DNA from: Vibrio vulnificus NBRC 15645 = ATCC 27562
GTDB taxonomy: Bacteria > Pseudomonadota > Gammaproteobacteria > Enterobacterales > Vibrionaceae
Length of the DNA: 64,000 nt
Direction: 5' to 3'
Assembly (NCBI RefSeq): GCF_002224265.1
Contig: NZ_CP012881.1
Coordinates: 496,001 to 560,000 of the forward strand
A program made the position numbers and the translations under genes. A model generated the notes under the pieces. The model was not told the origin of the DNA and did not search any database. It saw nothing but the letters and a program-made list of their open reading frames with translations. Positions 36,041 through 45,904 of the stretch are shown piece by piece. How positions within the stretch are numbered: position 1 is the stretch's first letter; the number at the start of each line of letters is the position of its first letter.

Positions 36041-37255
36041 ATGCAAAATATCGGGATGTCGTCAAAACTCGACAATGTCTGCTATGACATCAGGGGTCCT
36101 GTGCTCAAACATGCTAAGCGCATGGAAGAAGAAGGGCATAAAATCCTTAAGCTAAATATTGGAAACCCCGCCCCATTTGGCTTTGACGCCCCTGATGAAA
36201 TTCTGGTCGATGTGATTCGTAACTTGCCTACGTCGCAAGGTTACTGTGATTCAAAAGGCATTTACTCAGCGCGTAAGGCCGTTGTTCAGCATTATCAACG
36301 CAAAGGCATTCGCTCTCTCGATGTGGAAGATGTTTACATTGGTAACGGCGTTTCCGAACTGATCGTAATGGCCATGCAAGCGCTACTCAATAATGGGGAC
36401 GAAATGCTGGTGCCTGCACCTGACTACCCATTATGGACCGCAGCCGTGGCACTTTCGGGCGGTAAAGCGGTGCATTACCTCTGTGATGAGCAAGCAGACT
36501 GGTACCCTGATCTGGATGATATGCGCAAAAAAATCACGCCTAAGACTCGTGGTATTGTACTCATCAACCCCAATAACCCGACGGGTGCCGTCTACAGTCG
36601 CGATTTTCTACTGGAAGTGATCGAAATCGCACGTCAACACAAGCTGATGATTTTCGCCGATGAAATCTACGACAAGGTGTTGTATGACGGCGCGGTTCAC
36701 ACCTCAGTCGCGACCTTAACTGACGATGTGCTGGTGATGACGTTTAACGGCCTATCAAAAGCCTATCGTGTATGTGGTTTCCGTGGTGGTTGGATGTTTA
36801 TGACCGGGCCAAAGCATTTAGCGCAAGGCTATGTGAACGGTTTGGACATGCTAGCCTCGATGCGCCTGTGCGCCAACGTGCCAATGCAACACGCGATTCA
36901 AACTGCGTTGGGGGGCTATCAGAGCATCAATGAATTGATCTTACCTGGCGGTCGTTTATTGGAGCAACGTGATCGCGCATGGGAGTTAATCAACCAAATC
37001 CCTGGTGTTTCATGTGTGAAACCGAAAGGCGCAATGTATCTATTCCCTAAGATTGATACAAAAAAATACAGCATCAAAGATGACCAAAAGATGGTTTTTG
37101 ATTTTCTCGTTCAAGAAAAAGTGTTGTTAGTGCAGGGTTCTGGTTTCAACTGGCCAAAACCAGACCACTTCCGCATTGTCACTCTACCGCACATCGAAGA
37201 TCTCGAAACCGCCATTGGCCGCTTTGAACGTTTCTTACATGGCTATAGCCAGTAG
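36041..37255 (+). CDS. alaA: glutamate-pyruvate aminotransferase AlaA
   Basis: A class I PLP aminotransferase making alanine from pyruvate and glutamate. The Schiff-base lysine lies in FNGLSKAYRVCGFRGGW, with INPNNPTGAVYS, ADEIYDKVLYD and the C-terminal FRIVTLPH. At 404 residues it matches E. coli AlaA (405), which is also adjacent to yfbR. An excellent terminator follows. Confidence 0.93.
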   Translation: MQNIGMSSKLDNVCYDIRGPVLKHAKRMEEEGHKILKLNIGNPAPFGFDAPDEILVDVIRNLPTSQGYCDSKGIYSARKAVVQHYQRKGIRSLDVEDVYIGNGVSELIVMAMQALLNNGDEMLVPAPDYPLWTAAVALSGGKAVHYLCDEQADWYPDLDDMRKKITPKTRGIVLINPNNPTGAVYSRDFLLEVIEIARQHKLMIFADEIYDKVLYDGAVHTSVATLTDDVLVMTFNGLSKAYRVCGFRGGWMFMTGPKHLAQGYVNGLDMLASMRLCANVPMQHAIQTALGGYQSINELILPGGRLLEQRDRAWELINQIPGVSCVKPKGAMYLFPKIDTKKYSIKDDQKMVFDFLVQEKVLLVQGSGFNWPKPDHFRIVTLPHIEDLETAIGRFERFLHGYSQ

Positions 37256-37282
37256 TATTTATTGTTAAACTTTCATATGCTT

Positions 37283-37311
37283 AAAGGTGTTCCATAGGAA
37301 CACCTTTTTTA
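37283..37311 (+). terminator. rho-independent terminator of alaA
   Basis: AAAGGTGTTCC-ATA-GGAACACCTTT, an 11-bp perfect stem with a TTTTTT tail. Confidence 0.92.
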
Positions 37312-37335
37312 TAACTGCGTTTTGAGGTAACTATC

Positions 37336-37920
37336 GTGCAAGAAAGCCATTTTTTCGCTCATTTGGCTCGTATGAAGCTAATTCAACGCTGGCCATTAAT
37401 GCGCTCTGTCTCCAGTGAGAATGTCTCTGAGCACAGTTTGCAGGTCGCCTTTGTTGCCCATGCTTTAGCGCTGATCAAAAACAAAAAGTTTGGTGGTCAC
37501 ATCAATGCAGAGCGGGTGGCCGTGCTGGCCATGTATCACGATAGTAGTGAGGTTTTGACGGGGGATTTGCCCACACCCGTAAAATACTACAATCCTGACA
37601 TCGCGAAGGAGTATAAGAAAATCGAAGCGGCTGCAGAGCAAAAACTGCTCTCCATGCTGCCAGAAGAATTTCAGGAAGACTTTCGTCCATTTGTCATCTC
37701 ACAACAAACTTCAGAAGAAGAAGCTCAAATCGTCAAACAGGCTGATTCCATTTGTGCCTATCTCAAATGTCTAGAAGAACTCAGTGCAGGTAATCACGAG
37801 TTTGCTTTGGCGAAAAAGCGCTTAGACATCACGTTAGCGGAAAGAAAAACACCTGAAATGGATTATTTCCTCAATACGTTTGCGCCAAGCTTTGAGCTAT
37901 CCCTAGACGAAATCAGTTAA
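37336..37920 (+). CDS. yfbR: 5'-deoxynucleotidase YfbR
   Basis: An HD-domain enzyme that dephosphorylates deoxynucleoside 5'-monophosphates. Metal-binding residues are readable in [27 protein letters not shown] and the late QADS. GTG at 37336 has GAGGT eight bases upstream. It is followed 5 bp later by a second HD-domain gene, giving a small nucleotide-pool operon. Confidence 0.93.
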   Translation: MQESHFFAHLARMKLIQRWPLMRSVSSENVSEHSLQVAFVAHALALIKNKKFGGHINAERVAVLAMYHDSSEVLTGDLPTPVKYYNPDIAKEYKKIEAAAEQKLLSMLPEEFQEDFRPFVISQQTSEEEAQIVKQADSICAYLKCLEELSAGNHEFALAKKRLDITLAERKTPEMDYFLNTFAPSFELSLDEIS

Positions 37921-37925
37921 CAAAT

Positions 37926-39257
37926 ATGGAGTCCACTTTGTCATTGACTATTCGCTCACAATGGCTGGAACGCCATGATGATGAACATAAAATTCGTCGT
38001 GATGATCATCGCAGCCCTTTTCAACGCGATCGAGCACGAATTCTTCATTCGGCCGCTTTTCGTCGCCTGCAGGCCAAAACCCAAGTGCATGGCAACAGCC
38101 TCGAAGATTTTCATCGCACCCGATTAACTCATTCGCTCGAAGCGGCGCAATTGGGTACCGGAATTGTCGCACAAATTAAGAAGAAACAACCTGAGTATCG
38201 AGATCTGCTGCCCACAGACAGCTTAATTGATGCCTTGTGCTTAGCACACGACATCGGACACCCACCGTATGGACACGGCGGTGAGGTGGCTCTGAACTAT
38301 ATGATGCGAGATCATGGCGGCTTTGAAGGTAACGCGCAAACTTTCCGTATCGTCACCCAACTCGAGCCCTACACCGAACACTTCGGCATGAATTTGTCTC
38401 GGCGCACACTGCTCGGGTTAATTAAATACCCAGCTTTTATCAGCCAGACTCGCGCGGCTTCACAGCCTGCACCTGTGAACCACCAACGTCAAATCAAAGC
38501 CAAGCAGTGGAGTCCAGCAAAAGGCATTTATGATTGCGATAAACCCCTGTTTGACTGGGTACTCGCTCCATTAAGTGAAACCGATAAACAACAGCTGAAC
38601 GCAATGCGGGATTGCTCCCACGACGTCTTATCTCATCGGAAAACGCGTTATAAATCGATCGATTGTTCGATTATGGAGCTGGCCGATGATATTGCTTATG
38701 GCGTGCATGACCTTGAAGATGCCATCGTGCTTGGACTCGTCACACGTAGCCAATGGCAAGAAGGTGCGGCGAGTCAGTTGGCAGATTGTGGTGACCCATG
38801 GTTTGAAAAACACATTAGTTCCATTGGCGAGATGTTATTTAGTGGCCAGCATCATCAACGCAAAGATGCCATTGGCGGCATGGTTAACGCACTGCTCACC
38901 AGCATCGAGGTGAAGCCCGTCGACGGTGAATTTGAAAGTCCACTGTTGGCCTTTAATGCCTATCTTGATATCGGCATGGAGAAAGCACTGTCGATTTTGA
39001 AGCACTTTGTCAGCCAGTATGTAATTCAAATTCCTCAGGTTCAAATTGTCGAGTATAAAGGACAACAGATCATCATGGATTTATTTGAAGCGCTTAGTGC
39101 CGATCCTCAACGCTTGCTGCCTTTGCCCACTCGACATCGTTGGGAGCTGGCAGAAACAGACACCAGCAAAATGCGAGTGATAGCGGACTACATTTCTTCG
39201 ATGACCGATGGCCATGCGCGGCGACTGCACCAGCAGTTGTTTTCATCACATCATTAA
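37926..39257 (+). CDS. dGTPase-like HD-domain protein
   Basis: The 443-residue protein has the HD motif of deoxyguanosine triphosphate triphosphohydrolases: FRRLQAKTQVHG, LTHSLEAAQLGTGI, then LAHDIGHPPYGHGGEVALN and a DDIAYGVHDLEDA segment. It is shorter than E. coli Dgt (505) and belongs to the dGTPase-like subgroup that may act on several dNTPs. Pairing with yfbR supports a role in dNTP breakdown. Depletion of dNTPs against phage by such enzymes is known in some strains, but nothing here shows that use. Confidence 0.9.
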   Translation: MESTLSLTIRSQWLERHDDEHKIRRDDHRSPFQRDRARILHSAAFRRLQAKTQVHGNSLEDFHRTRLTHSLEAAQLGTGIVAQIKKKQPEYRDLLPTDSLIDALCLAHDIGHPPYGHGGEVALNYMMRDHGGFEGNAQTFRIVTQLEPYTEHFGMNLSRRTLLGLIKYPAFISQTRAASQPAPVNHQRQIKAKQWSPAKGIYDCDKPLFDWVLAPLSETDKQQLNAMRDCSHDVLSHRKTRYKSIDCSIMELADDIAYGVHDLEDAIVLGLVTRSQWQEGAASQLADCGDPWFEKHISSIGEMLFSGQHHQRKDAIGGMVNALLTSIEVKPVDGEFESPLLAFNAYLDIGMEKALSILKHFVSQYVIQIPQVQIVEYKGQQIIMDLFEALSADPQRLLPLPTRHRWELAETDTSKMRVIADYISSMTDGHARRLHQQLFSSHH

Positions 39258-39278
39258 CAACGCTCTATCTGGCTGTCG

Positions 39279-39887
39279 CTAACGATAGTTTCGTTCAAAC
39301 ACACCCGGCGGCATTTGCGCAATTTGAAACTCAATCATTTTGTCAAATGCCGTTATTAAGGGTGTAAAATCGTTTTCAGGCTGAAAATAACTAAGAATGT
39401 GAAAACCGGCCTCGACAGTGGAAAGCGCATTATCACTAGGTGATTTTCGGATACGGTAGTTTCCAGTGAGATTGTCGGGTAATTGTACACACGGCAGCGC
39501 TTGCAAGTTGCTTGAAAGCTGCCAGATTTTAAACGCTTTCTTCCACGTACCATCGAGTAGAATAAAGCGCAGACGACGCATTTTACTGCCATCAGATTGA
39601 CTGACTTGTTCCACCGTGACGGCTTGTTCATTCGGAAACAACACCCAATGGAGATAGGATTCATCGCCTAGCAACTGATTAAGTTCAGCGTGTTGTGAAA
39701 AGTCTTCTCCAATGAACAAACGACAGCTAGCCAAAGACAAATCGAGAATTCGAGCCGTGCCAAGTGGGCGGTGCTCTTCACTCGGATGCTGTAGAATGAT
39801 AAGTTCCACATCTGAGGCAAGAGATTCTATCCACTGGCAAATACACGCTTTTTTCGCTTTACCACATTGAGAACAATACCGAGACAT
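39279..39887 (-). CDS. tapT: tRNA-uridine aminocarboxypropyltransferase (DTW domain)
   Basis: A DTW-domain enzyme that makes acp3U in tRNA from S-adenosylmethionine. The N-terminal zinc-ribbon-like CSQCGKAKKACICQW, the LILQHPSEEHRPLGTARIL segment, and the LLDGTWKKAFK motif with a RKSPSDNALSTVEA segment match TapT. Its ATG (39887) is 3 bp from the divergent rrtA GTG, so each gene's control region must overlap the other's coding sequence. Confidence 0.9.
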   Translation of the reverse strand: MSRYCSQCGKAKKACICQWIESLASDVELIILQHPSEEHRPLGTARILDLSLASCRLFIGEDFSQHAELNQLLGDESYLHWVLFPNEQAVTVEQVSQSDGSKMRRLRFILLDGTWKKAFKIWQLSSNLQALPCVQLPDNLTGNYRIRKSPSDNALSTVEAGFHILSYFQPENDFTPLITAFDKMIEFQIAQMPPGVFERNYR

Positions 39888-39890
39888 ACT

Positions 39891-40451
39891 GTGAACCTTA
39901 CTATTTTTCTGACGATAACCAGCGTGCTTTGTCTATTGCTGCAGCAGCCACTCTTGTCTGATTGGACGGAGTGGCATCGCCAAGCGATAAATCATGGTGA
40001 ATGGTGGCGAATCCTATCAGGAAATTTCACTCACACCAACTACCCTCACCTTGTGATGAATCTGGCTGGACTTTGGGTAATTGCTCACCTTTTCAAACCC
40101 AATTGGAAAACGTTGGCTTTGCTGCTAGTGATGATCAGCGTCATGGTCGGACTCGCTAACCTCTTAACCTCAATGCAAATATACGTTGGTCTTTCTGGAA
40201 CGTTGCACGGCCTGTTTGCCTATTTTGCGCTAAGAGAAAGCTTGGAGGGAAGAAAAAGCAGTTGGCTGCTGGTGCTTGGTGTCGTGGTGAAAGTCGCTTG
40301 GGAGCATTGGATGGGCGCATCTGCAAGCACAAGCGAGCTCATTGGTGCTAGGGTCGCCATTGAGGCGCATCTTGCTGGTATGAGCAGCGGTTTCCTCTTA
40401 GCCTCGCTACAACCCTTTTACCAGCGTTACCTTAACGCCAAAGCGCAATAA
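39891..40451 (+). CDS. rrtA: rhombosortase (GlyGly-CTERM protease)
   Basis: A rhomboid-family intramembrane serine protease with about six helices. The catalytic serine is in GLSGTLHG and the partner histidine in EAHLAGMSSG. NFTHTNYPHLVMNLAGLW is the helix-2 signature. It removes C-terminal GlyGly-CTERM anchors from secreted proteins. GTG at 39891 (186 aa) is preferred; an in-frame TTG at 39867 overlaps tapT. Confidence 0.9.
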   Translation: MNLTIFLTITSVLCLLLQQPLLSDWTEWHRQAINHGEWWRILSGNFTHTNYPHLVMNLAGLWVIAHLFKPNWKTLALLLVMISVMVGLANLLTSMQIYVGLSGTLHGLFAYFALRESLEGRKSSWLLVLGVVVKVAWEHWMGASASTSELIGARVAIEAHLAGMSSGFLLASLQPFYQRYLNAKAQ

Positions 40452-40454
40452 AGA

Positions 40455-40491
40455 GACAAAGCAAGCTGACAGAACGTCAACTTGCTTTGTC
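40455..40491. terminator. bidirectional terminator between rrtA and the ComEA-like gene
   Basis: GACAAAGCAAG and CTTGCTTTGTC are perfect 11-bp arms, with a further TGAC/GTCA pair in the loop, between two converging genes. Confidence 0.8.
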
Positions 40492-40497
40492 ATCCAA

Positions 40498-40800
40498 TTA
40501 CAACTTAATCCGTGACTGATTTTTCTCAATCGTTGATTTACCGATTCCTTTCACTTGAGCTAACTCATCAACCGTTTTAAACGGTCCATGAGCTTCTCTA
40601 AAGTCAACAATTTGCTGAGCTTTTTTAATGCCAACGCCTTTTAACATCATGGCAATTTCTTCTGCTGTCGCCGTGTTGATGTTGACGGAAATCTCAATGC
40701 CTTCATATTTATCGGCCGCTTTCGTTGCAGAGTCTGCAAAAGAAACGGAAGGAAAAGAAAATGCCATTAGCATGGCTAAAAGGGTAAATACCTGTTTCAT
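40498..40800 (-). CDS. ComEA-family helix-hairpin-helix protein
   Basis: A signal peptide (about 1-22, ending SFA) and a short linker lead to two HhH motifs (VNINTATAEEIAMMLKGVGIKKAQQIVDFRE and FKTVDELAQVKGIGKSTIEKN). ComEA binds incoming DNA in the periplasm during natural transformation in Vibrio; at 100 residues this fits. GAGGAC precedes the ATG. Confidence 0.9.
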   Translation of the reverse strand: MKQVFTLLAMLMAFSFPSVSFADSATKAADKYEGIEISVNINTATAEEIAMMLKGVGIKKAQQIVDFREAHGPFKTVDELAQVKGIGKSTIEKNQSRIKL

Positions 40801-40876
40801 TGTCGTGTCCTCATATTGGGTGAAAGGTGTTATACCTAACCCAGCGAGAGCAAAAAACAGACAAGAGACAAAAATG

Positions 40877-40903
40877 AAACAGGCCGCGAAAGCGACCTGT
40901 TTT
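40877..40903 (-). terminator. terminator of ppiD
   Basis: On the minus strand AAACAGGTCGC-TTTC-GCGGCCTGTTT (one G-U pair) is followed by CATTTTTG. Confidence 0.75.
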
Positions 40904-40932
40904 TAGTTACATATCAGTTGCACACCGAACGA

Positions 40933-42792
40933 TTAGTTGCTCACAACAAAGTATTCAATATCAGTGTTCGCACGAAGAATCGCGACGATAGAGCTCAAGT
41001 CACGCTGTGCAGAGACGCGTTGTAGTTGCACTGAAATTTGCTGTGCTAGTACAGGCTCTAAGCTCTCTTCTACTTTTTCAAGCGCCACGACGACAACATT
41101 GCCTTCCATATCTTTACTTTGGCCGTATACCGCATTACCTGCTGCTGGTTTTGTCATAGCAAACACGGTCTGTGCTAAAGGAGAACGACGATCAATCTTC
41201 TCTAACTCACCAAATGATAAGTCTTTCTCTTGCAAAATAGCGGTATTGCCTGCTTTCAGCGCCGTCACGACTTCGCTTCCTAGCTCAAGTGCTTGTTGCT
41301 CACCTTTCACTTGAGAAAGCTCTGCTGCTACTTGGTCTTGCACCTCAGTCAAAGGTAGTACCGTCTCATCGCGAGCATCATCAACACGAACAACGATGAT
41401 GTGTTCAGGAGCAATTTCAATCGCTTCTGAGTTCAAACCATCCAGCTTAACTTCTGGACTGGTAATCGCTTGAGTCACCGCAGGTGTACGAAGAATTTCA
41501 GGTGCATCAACTTGAGAGATAAAGTCAGTGTGTTTCACTTCTTGACCCACCGCTTTTGATGCTTCTTCTAAAGAATCTGGGTATTCGAATGCCACTTTCT
41601 CTAGCTCACTTTGCAACTCATAGAATTGGTCGACGGCTTTCTGGTCGATCATTTCTTGTTTGATTTGCGCAGCTACATCGCTAAATGGCTTCACAACAGG
41701 TTCTTTTAGCTCTTCGAGTTTGATGATGTGGTAGCCGAAGTCAGACTTCACCAAGCCAGTGACATCACCCACATTTTTTAGCGCAAACGCCGCTTCTTCA
41801 AACGCTGGATCCATCACATCACGTTCAATCCAACCCAGTTCACCGCCATTATCAGCACTGCCAAAATCGTCTGATTTCTCTTGAGCTAGTGCCGCAAAAT
41901 CCGCGCCAGCGTTCAATTCGTCTAAAATTGCTTGTGCTTTAGCTTGGTCATCACCCTCAATGAGGATATGAGCCACTCGACGCTGCTCCTCAGAGGAATA
42001 CTTATCAAGGTGCTCTTGATAGTACTGTTTCACTTCGTCATCAGAAATGGTGATTTGCTGCTTGAGTGAATCCGCCGCTAACTCGATGTAAGACACCTTC
42101 ACCTGCTCAGGGCGAGTAAAGCGTGATTTGTTTTCATCGTAGTACTTTTGGATATCTTCTTCTGTCAGCGTCACTTTATCCGCAAAGTCGCGAATATTTA
42201 GCGTCACCGTGCGAACATCACGTGTTTGAGTAAACAATTTACCTTCTGCATCCACTTCACCTGGTAGGGTAAATTCACTGGTTTGTAGTGCATCAAGCAA
42301 TTGAGAACGAATCAACTCACGACGCATGTACTCTGCAAAAGAATCTGCTGAATAGCCCGCGCGACGCAGAGTCGCTTGGTAGACGTCTTGGTTGAACTTA
42401 CCGTCTTGCTGGAATTCTGGCATTGCTAGAATCATGCTTCTTACTTGAGCATCACTGATGCGTAAACCTAATGATTCTGCATGCTGATCAAGCAAAACGT
42501 CGTTAATCATGCGGTCTAATACCGATTTACGGAAAGACTCTACGTAAGCAGGGTCAGCAAGGAGTTGAGAAAAGTAATCTCCTAGTTGCGACTGCATACG
42601 ATTACGCTCATTTTGGTAAGCCATTTCAAACTCACCACGACCGATTTCGACATTGCCAACTTTTGCTGCAGAGTTACTACTACCACTCACAAGGTAGCTA
42701 CCGACACCTGCAAAGACAAACGATAGGATGATCAATCCTAGGATAATTTTAACCGCGATGCTATTCACGCCTTCGCGCAATCGATCCATCAT
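40933..42792 (-). CDS. ppiD: periplasmic chaperone/PPIase PpiD
   Basis: An N-terminal membrane anchor (IILGLIILSFVFAGVGSYLV) holds SurA-like chaperone domains and a parvulin domain (about 260-365; RVAHILIEGD and SDDFGSADNGGELGWIERD). It helps newly secreted proteins leave SecYEG. Starting at ATG 42792 (MMDRLREGVNS) gives 619 aa; the open frame reaches 42810. It follows hupB, the same order as in enterobacteria. Confidence 0.94.
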   Translation of the reverse strand: MMDRLREGVNSIAVKIILGLIILSFVFAGVGSYLVSGSSNSAAKVGNVEIGRGEFEMAYQNERNRMQSQLGDYFSQLLADPAYVESFRKSVLDRMINDVLLDQHAESLGLRISDAQVRSMILAMPEFQQDGKFNQDVYQATLRRAGYSADSFAEYMRRELIRSQLLDALQTSEFTLPGEVDAEGKLFTQTRDVRTVTLNIRDFADKVTLTEEDIQKYYDENKSRFTRPEQVKVSYIELAADSLKQQITISDDEVKQYYQEHLDKYSSEEQRRVAHILIEGDDQAKAQAILDELNAGADFAALAQEKSDDFGSADNGGELGWIERDVMDPAFEEAAFALKNVGDVTGLVKSDFGYHIIKLEELKEPVVKPFSDVAAQIKQEMIDQKAVDQFYELQSELEKVAFEYPDSLEEASKAVGQEVKHTDFISQVDAPEILRTPAVTQAITSPEVKLDGLNSEAIEIAPEHIIVVRVDDARDETVLPLTEVQDQVAAELSQVKGEQQALELGSEVVTALKAGNTAILQEKDLSFGELEKIDRRSPLAQTVFAMTKPAAGNAVYGQSKDMEGNVVVVALEKVEESLEPVLAQQISVQLQRVSAQRDLSSIVAILRANTDIEYFVVSN

Positions 42793-42861
42793 AACTAAAC
42801 TGCTCTCCACTCACGAAGCCAACGCTTCTCTTGAAATGTAATCACGCGATAATACCAGAAA

Positions 42862-42890
42862 AAAGAAATGCGCATCAGTAGGATGCGCAT
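42862..42890 (-). terminator. terminator of hupB
   Basis: ATGCGCAT and ATGCGCAT, each self-complementary, flank a 7-nt loop and are followed on the minus strand by TTCTTTTTTC. Confidence 0.75.
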
Positions 42891-42968
42891 AATTTAAAAA
42901 AGTTCGGCTTTCACATCGCAAAATCGTGTTCAAACGGGTTTGATTGAACAAAATTCACACTATCGCGA

Positions 42969-43241
42969 TTAGTTACAAGCGTCTTTAAGAGCTTTACCTG
43001 CTTTGAAAGATGGTACTTTCGCTTCTGCGATTTGGATCTCTTCACCAGTCTTAGGGTTACGGCCTGTACGAGCTGCGCGAGTACGCACGCTGAAAGTACC
43101 GAAACCAACTAGAGCTACTTGATCACCAGACTGAAGAGTACCGCTTACTGCTTCAATGAATGCATCTAGAGCACGACCTGCTGACGCTTTAGAGATATCT
43201 GCGTTTGCAGCGATTGATTCTACTAGTTGAGTTTTGTTCAC
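42969..43241 (-). CDS. hupB: nucleoid protein HU-beta
   Basis: The full 90-residue HU protein ([20 protein letters not shown]) with the [27 protein letters not shown]-binding arm. GTG at 43241 is preceded by AAAGGGGA and matches the family N-terminus; the ATG at 43262 adds seven foreign residues. It lies between lon and ppiD. Confidence 0.96.
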   Translation of the reverse strand: MNKTQLVESIAANADISKASAGRALDAFIEAVSGTLQSGDQVALVGFGTFSVRTRAARTGRNPKTGEEIQIAEAKVPSFKAGKALKDACN

Positions 43242-43366
43242 TGTGATTCCCCTTTGTGCCATCTGTGATTATTTTTTTAGATGACTTTCGTTCCATTAAT
43301 ACTAAAAATTAGCGCCAAGCCTTATCTTAAAAGGGCTGGCAGCCATCGAGCTCTAACTTAGCTCCC

Positions 43367-43405
43367 AAAAAAAACGCTGACAAGCCTTTTCGAGCCTATC
43401 AGCGT
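43367..43405 (-). terminator. terminator of lon
   Basis: ACGCTGA and TCAGCGT close a stem that also pairs GGCT-like inner arms, followed by eight Ts on the minus strand. Confidence 0.85.
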
Positions 43406-43434
43406 AAACTTTTACTTATTTTTGCTGCACATCA

Positions 43435-45786
43435 CTATTTTTTAGCGTCGAACTCCACCCCAGTTGGGTCTCGCTCAAGTGCAACTTTAAGAACTTCATC
43501 AATCCATTGAACTGGAATGACTTTCAAATCAGCGATAACGTTGTCTGGAATTTCTTCCAAATCACGCTCATTGTCCTTCGGAATAAGTACCGTTGTGATG
43601 CCACCACGATGTGCAGCCAACAACTTCTCTTTTAGACCACCGATTGGTAACACTTCACCACGCAGAGTAATTTCCCCTGTCATGGCGACTTCTGCTTTAA
43701 CAGGGTTACCCGTTAGGCTAGAGACTAACGCCGTGCACATCGCAATACCGGCACTTGGGCCATCTTTTGGTGTTGCGCCTTCTGGAACGTGCACATGGAT
43801 GTCTTTCTTCTCGTAAAAATCGGAGTTAATACCCAATTTCTCCGCACGAGAGCGCACAACAGTCATGGCCGCTTGAATCGACTCCTGCATCACATCACCC
43901 AGTGAGCCAGTTTGGGTCAGTTTACCTTTGCCCGGCATCGCCTCAGTTTCAATCGTCAGCAAATCGCCACCGACTTCCGTCCACGCAAGCCCTGTCACTT
44001 GACCCACTCTGTTGCTGTCATCCGCTTTACCATAGTCAAAGCGTTGAACACCCAAGTACTCTTTCAAGTTATCGATATTGACCGTTACTGACTTCAACTC
44101 TGGCTTCAGCAGAATGTTCTTCACTGCTTTACGACAGATTTTCGAAATCTCACGCTCTAAACTACGCACACCCGCTTCACGCGTATAGAAGCGGATAATA
44201 CCAATAATGGCAGAGTCCTCGATATTGATTTCATGAGGCTTCAAGCCATTGCGCTCGACCTGCTTCGCAACCAAGTGGCGCTTCGCAATGTTGAGTTTTT
44301 CATCTTCTGTGTAACCAGACAAGCGAATCACTTCCATACGGTCAAGCAAAGGACCTGGAATATTCATTGAGTTCGAGGTTGCAACAAACATCACGTCAGA
44401 CAGATCGTAATCCACTTCTAAGTAGTGATCGTTGAACGAGTTGTTCTGTTCTGGGTCCAGCACTTCAAGTAATGCAGACGCAGGATCACCACGCATGTCA
44501 GATGACATTTTGTCGATCTCATCCAACAAGAAGAGTGGATTCTTCACGCCAACTTTGGCCATTTTTTGAATCAGTTTGCCCGGAAGCGAACCAATATACG
44601 TACGGCGATGGCCACGGATCTCTGCTTCATCTCGAACGCCACCGAGCGCCATACGAACGTATTGACGACCTGTTGCTGCGGCAATTGAACGACCTAACGA
44701 AGTCTTACCCACACCAGGAGGCCCCACAAGGCAAAGAATCGGGCCTTTGAGCTTATTGATACGGTTTTGAACCGCCAAATACTCTAGAATGCGGTCTTTT
44801 ACGCGCTCAAGTCCGTAATGGTCCTCATTGAGCACTTCTTCCGCTTTCGCCAAGTCTTTCTTCACTTTAGAACGTTTGTTCCAAGGAACGTTGACCATCC
44901 AATCAATGTAGCTGCGCACAACCGTCGCTTCCGCTGACATCGGCGACATCATCTTAAGCTTTTGCAGTTCTTGTTCGGTCTTTTCGCGTGCTTCTTTCGG
45001 CATTTTAGCCGAATCAATCTTTTGCTGGAGCGCTTCAAACTCATCAACGCCATCTTCAGATTCGCCAAGCTCTTTCTGAATGGCTTTCATTTGCTCATTC
45101 AGATAGTACTCGCGCTGGGATTTCTCCATCTGTTTCTTGACGCGGTTACGGATGCGCTTTTCAACTTGCAGAATGTCGATTTCCGATTCCATTTGCCCCA
45201 TCAGGAACTCAAGACGCTCGGTGATATCTACGGTTTCTAGTACTTGCTGCTTATCCGCTAATTTCAGTGGCATATGGGCAGCAATGGTATCTGCAAGGCG
45301 GGCAGCTTCATCAATGCCACCAAGGGAAGTCAGGACTTCTGGTGGAATCTTCTTATTCAGTTTAATGAAGCCTTCAAATTGGCTAATGGCGCTGCGAACA
45401 ATCACTTCTTGCTCACGCTCATCCAATTCAGGAGTGATGATAAATTCCGCTTCTGCTAAGAAGAAATCACTTTCCTTGAACTGATTGATTTTAGCGCGCT
45501 GCTGGCCTTCAACCAGTACTTTTACCGTACCGTCTGGCAGTTTAAGCAGTTGCAGGATCGTGGCTACCGTGCCCACCTCGAACAAGTCATCAACGGTTGG
45601 TTCATCTGTGTCTGCTTGCTTTTGTGCGACAAGCAAAACTTGTTTATTGGCTTCCATTGCCGATTCTAAGCAACTGATCGACTTTTCACGGCCAACAAAC
45701 AAAGGGATAACCATGTGTGGATAAACCACCACATCTCGTAGAGGTAGTACAGGGATCTCGATACGCTCGGAACGTTCCAAGTTCAT
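43435..45786 (-). CDS. lon: ATP-dependent protease Lon
   Basis: The N-terminal LonA substrate domain ([21 protein letters not shown]) leads to AAA+ Walker [10 protein letters not shown] and Walker B FLLDEIDK, and to a C-terminal Ser-Lys protease (Ser in [10 protein letters not shown], Lys in [13 protein letters not shown]). At 783 residues it is full-length. A sigma-32-type promoter precedes it, separate from clpX by a terminator. Confidence 0.97.
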   Translation of the reverse strand: MNLERSERIEIPVLPLRDVVVYPHMVIPLFVGREKSISCLESAMEANKQVLLVAQKQADTDEPTVDDLFEVGTVATILQLLKLPDGTVKVLVEGQQRAKINQFKESDFFLAEAEFIITPELDEREQEVIVRSAISQFEGFIKLNKKIPPEVLTSLGGIDEAARLADTIAAHMPLKLADKQQVLETVDITERLEFLMGQMESEIDILQVEKRIRNRVKKQMEKSQREYYLNEQMKAIQKELGESEDGVDEFEALQQKIDSAKMPKEAREKTEQELQKLKMMSPMSAEATVVRSYIDWMVNVPWNKRSKVKKDLAKAEEVLNEDHYGLERVKDRILEYLAVQNRINKLKGPILCLVGPPGVGKTSLGRSIAAATGRQYVRMALGGVRDEAEIRGHRRTYIGSLPGKLIQKMAKVGVKNPLFLLDEIDKMSSDMRGDPASALLEVLDPEQNNSFNDHYLEVDYDLSDVMFVATSNSMNIPGPLLDRMEVIRLSGYTEDEKLNIAKRHLVAKQVERNGLKPHEINIEDSAIIGIIRFYTREAGVRSLEREISKICRKAVKNILLKPELKSVTVNIDNLKEYLGVQRFDYGKADDSNRVGQVTGLAWTEVGGDLLTIETEAMPGKGKLTQTGSLGDVMQESIQAAMTVVRSRAEKLGINSDFYEKKDIHVHVPEGATPKDGPSAGIAMCTALVSSLTGNPVKAEVAMTGEITLRGEVLPIGGLKEKLLAAHRGGITTVLIPKDNERDLEEIPDNVIADLKVIPVQWIDEVLKVALERDPTGVEFDAKK

Positions 45787-45820
45787 ATAATTCTCTCTTC
45801 CACTTACTATTATGAGCAGT

Positions 45821-45848
45821 ATATGGGGGCTAATTATTTGGATTCAAT
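45821..45848 (-). promoter_or_regulatory. heat-shock (sigma-32) promoter of lon
   Basis: On the minus strand ATTGAAT (45842-45848), a 13-bp spacer and CCCCATAT (45821-45828) match the RpoH consensus CTTGAAA-N13-15-CCCCATNT well. It lies 35 bp before lon ATG, downstream of the clpX terminator. Confidence 0.8.
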
Positions 45849-45851
45849 AAA

Positions 45852-45888
45852 AGAAAATAAAAAAGGAGGTAATTCCTTACCTCCTTTT
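45852..45888 (-). terminator. terminator of clpX
   Basis: AAAGGAGGTAA-GGAA-TTACCTCCTTT, an 11-bp perfect stem followed on the minus strand by TTTATTTTC. Confidence 0.9.
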
Positions 45889-45904
45889 TCTACATCGATT
45901 AAAT

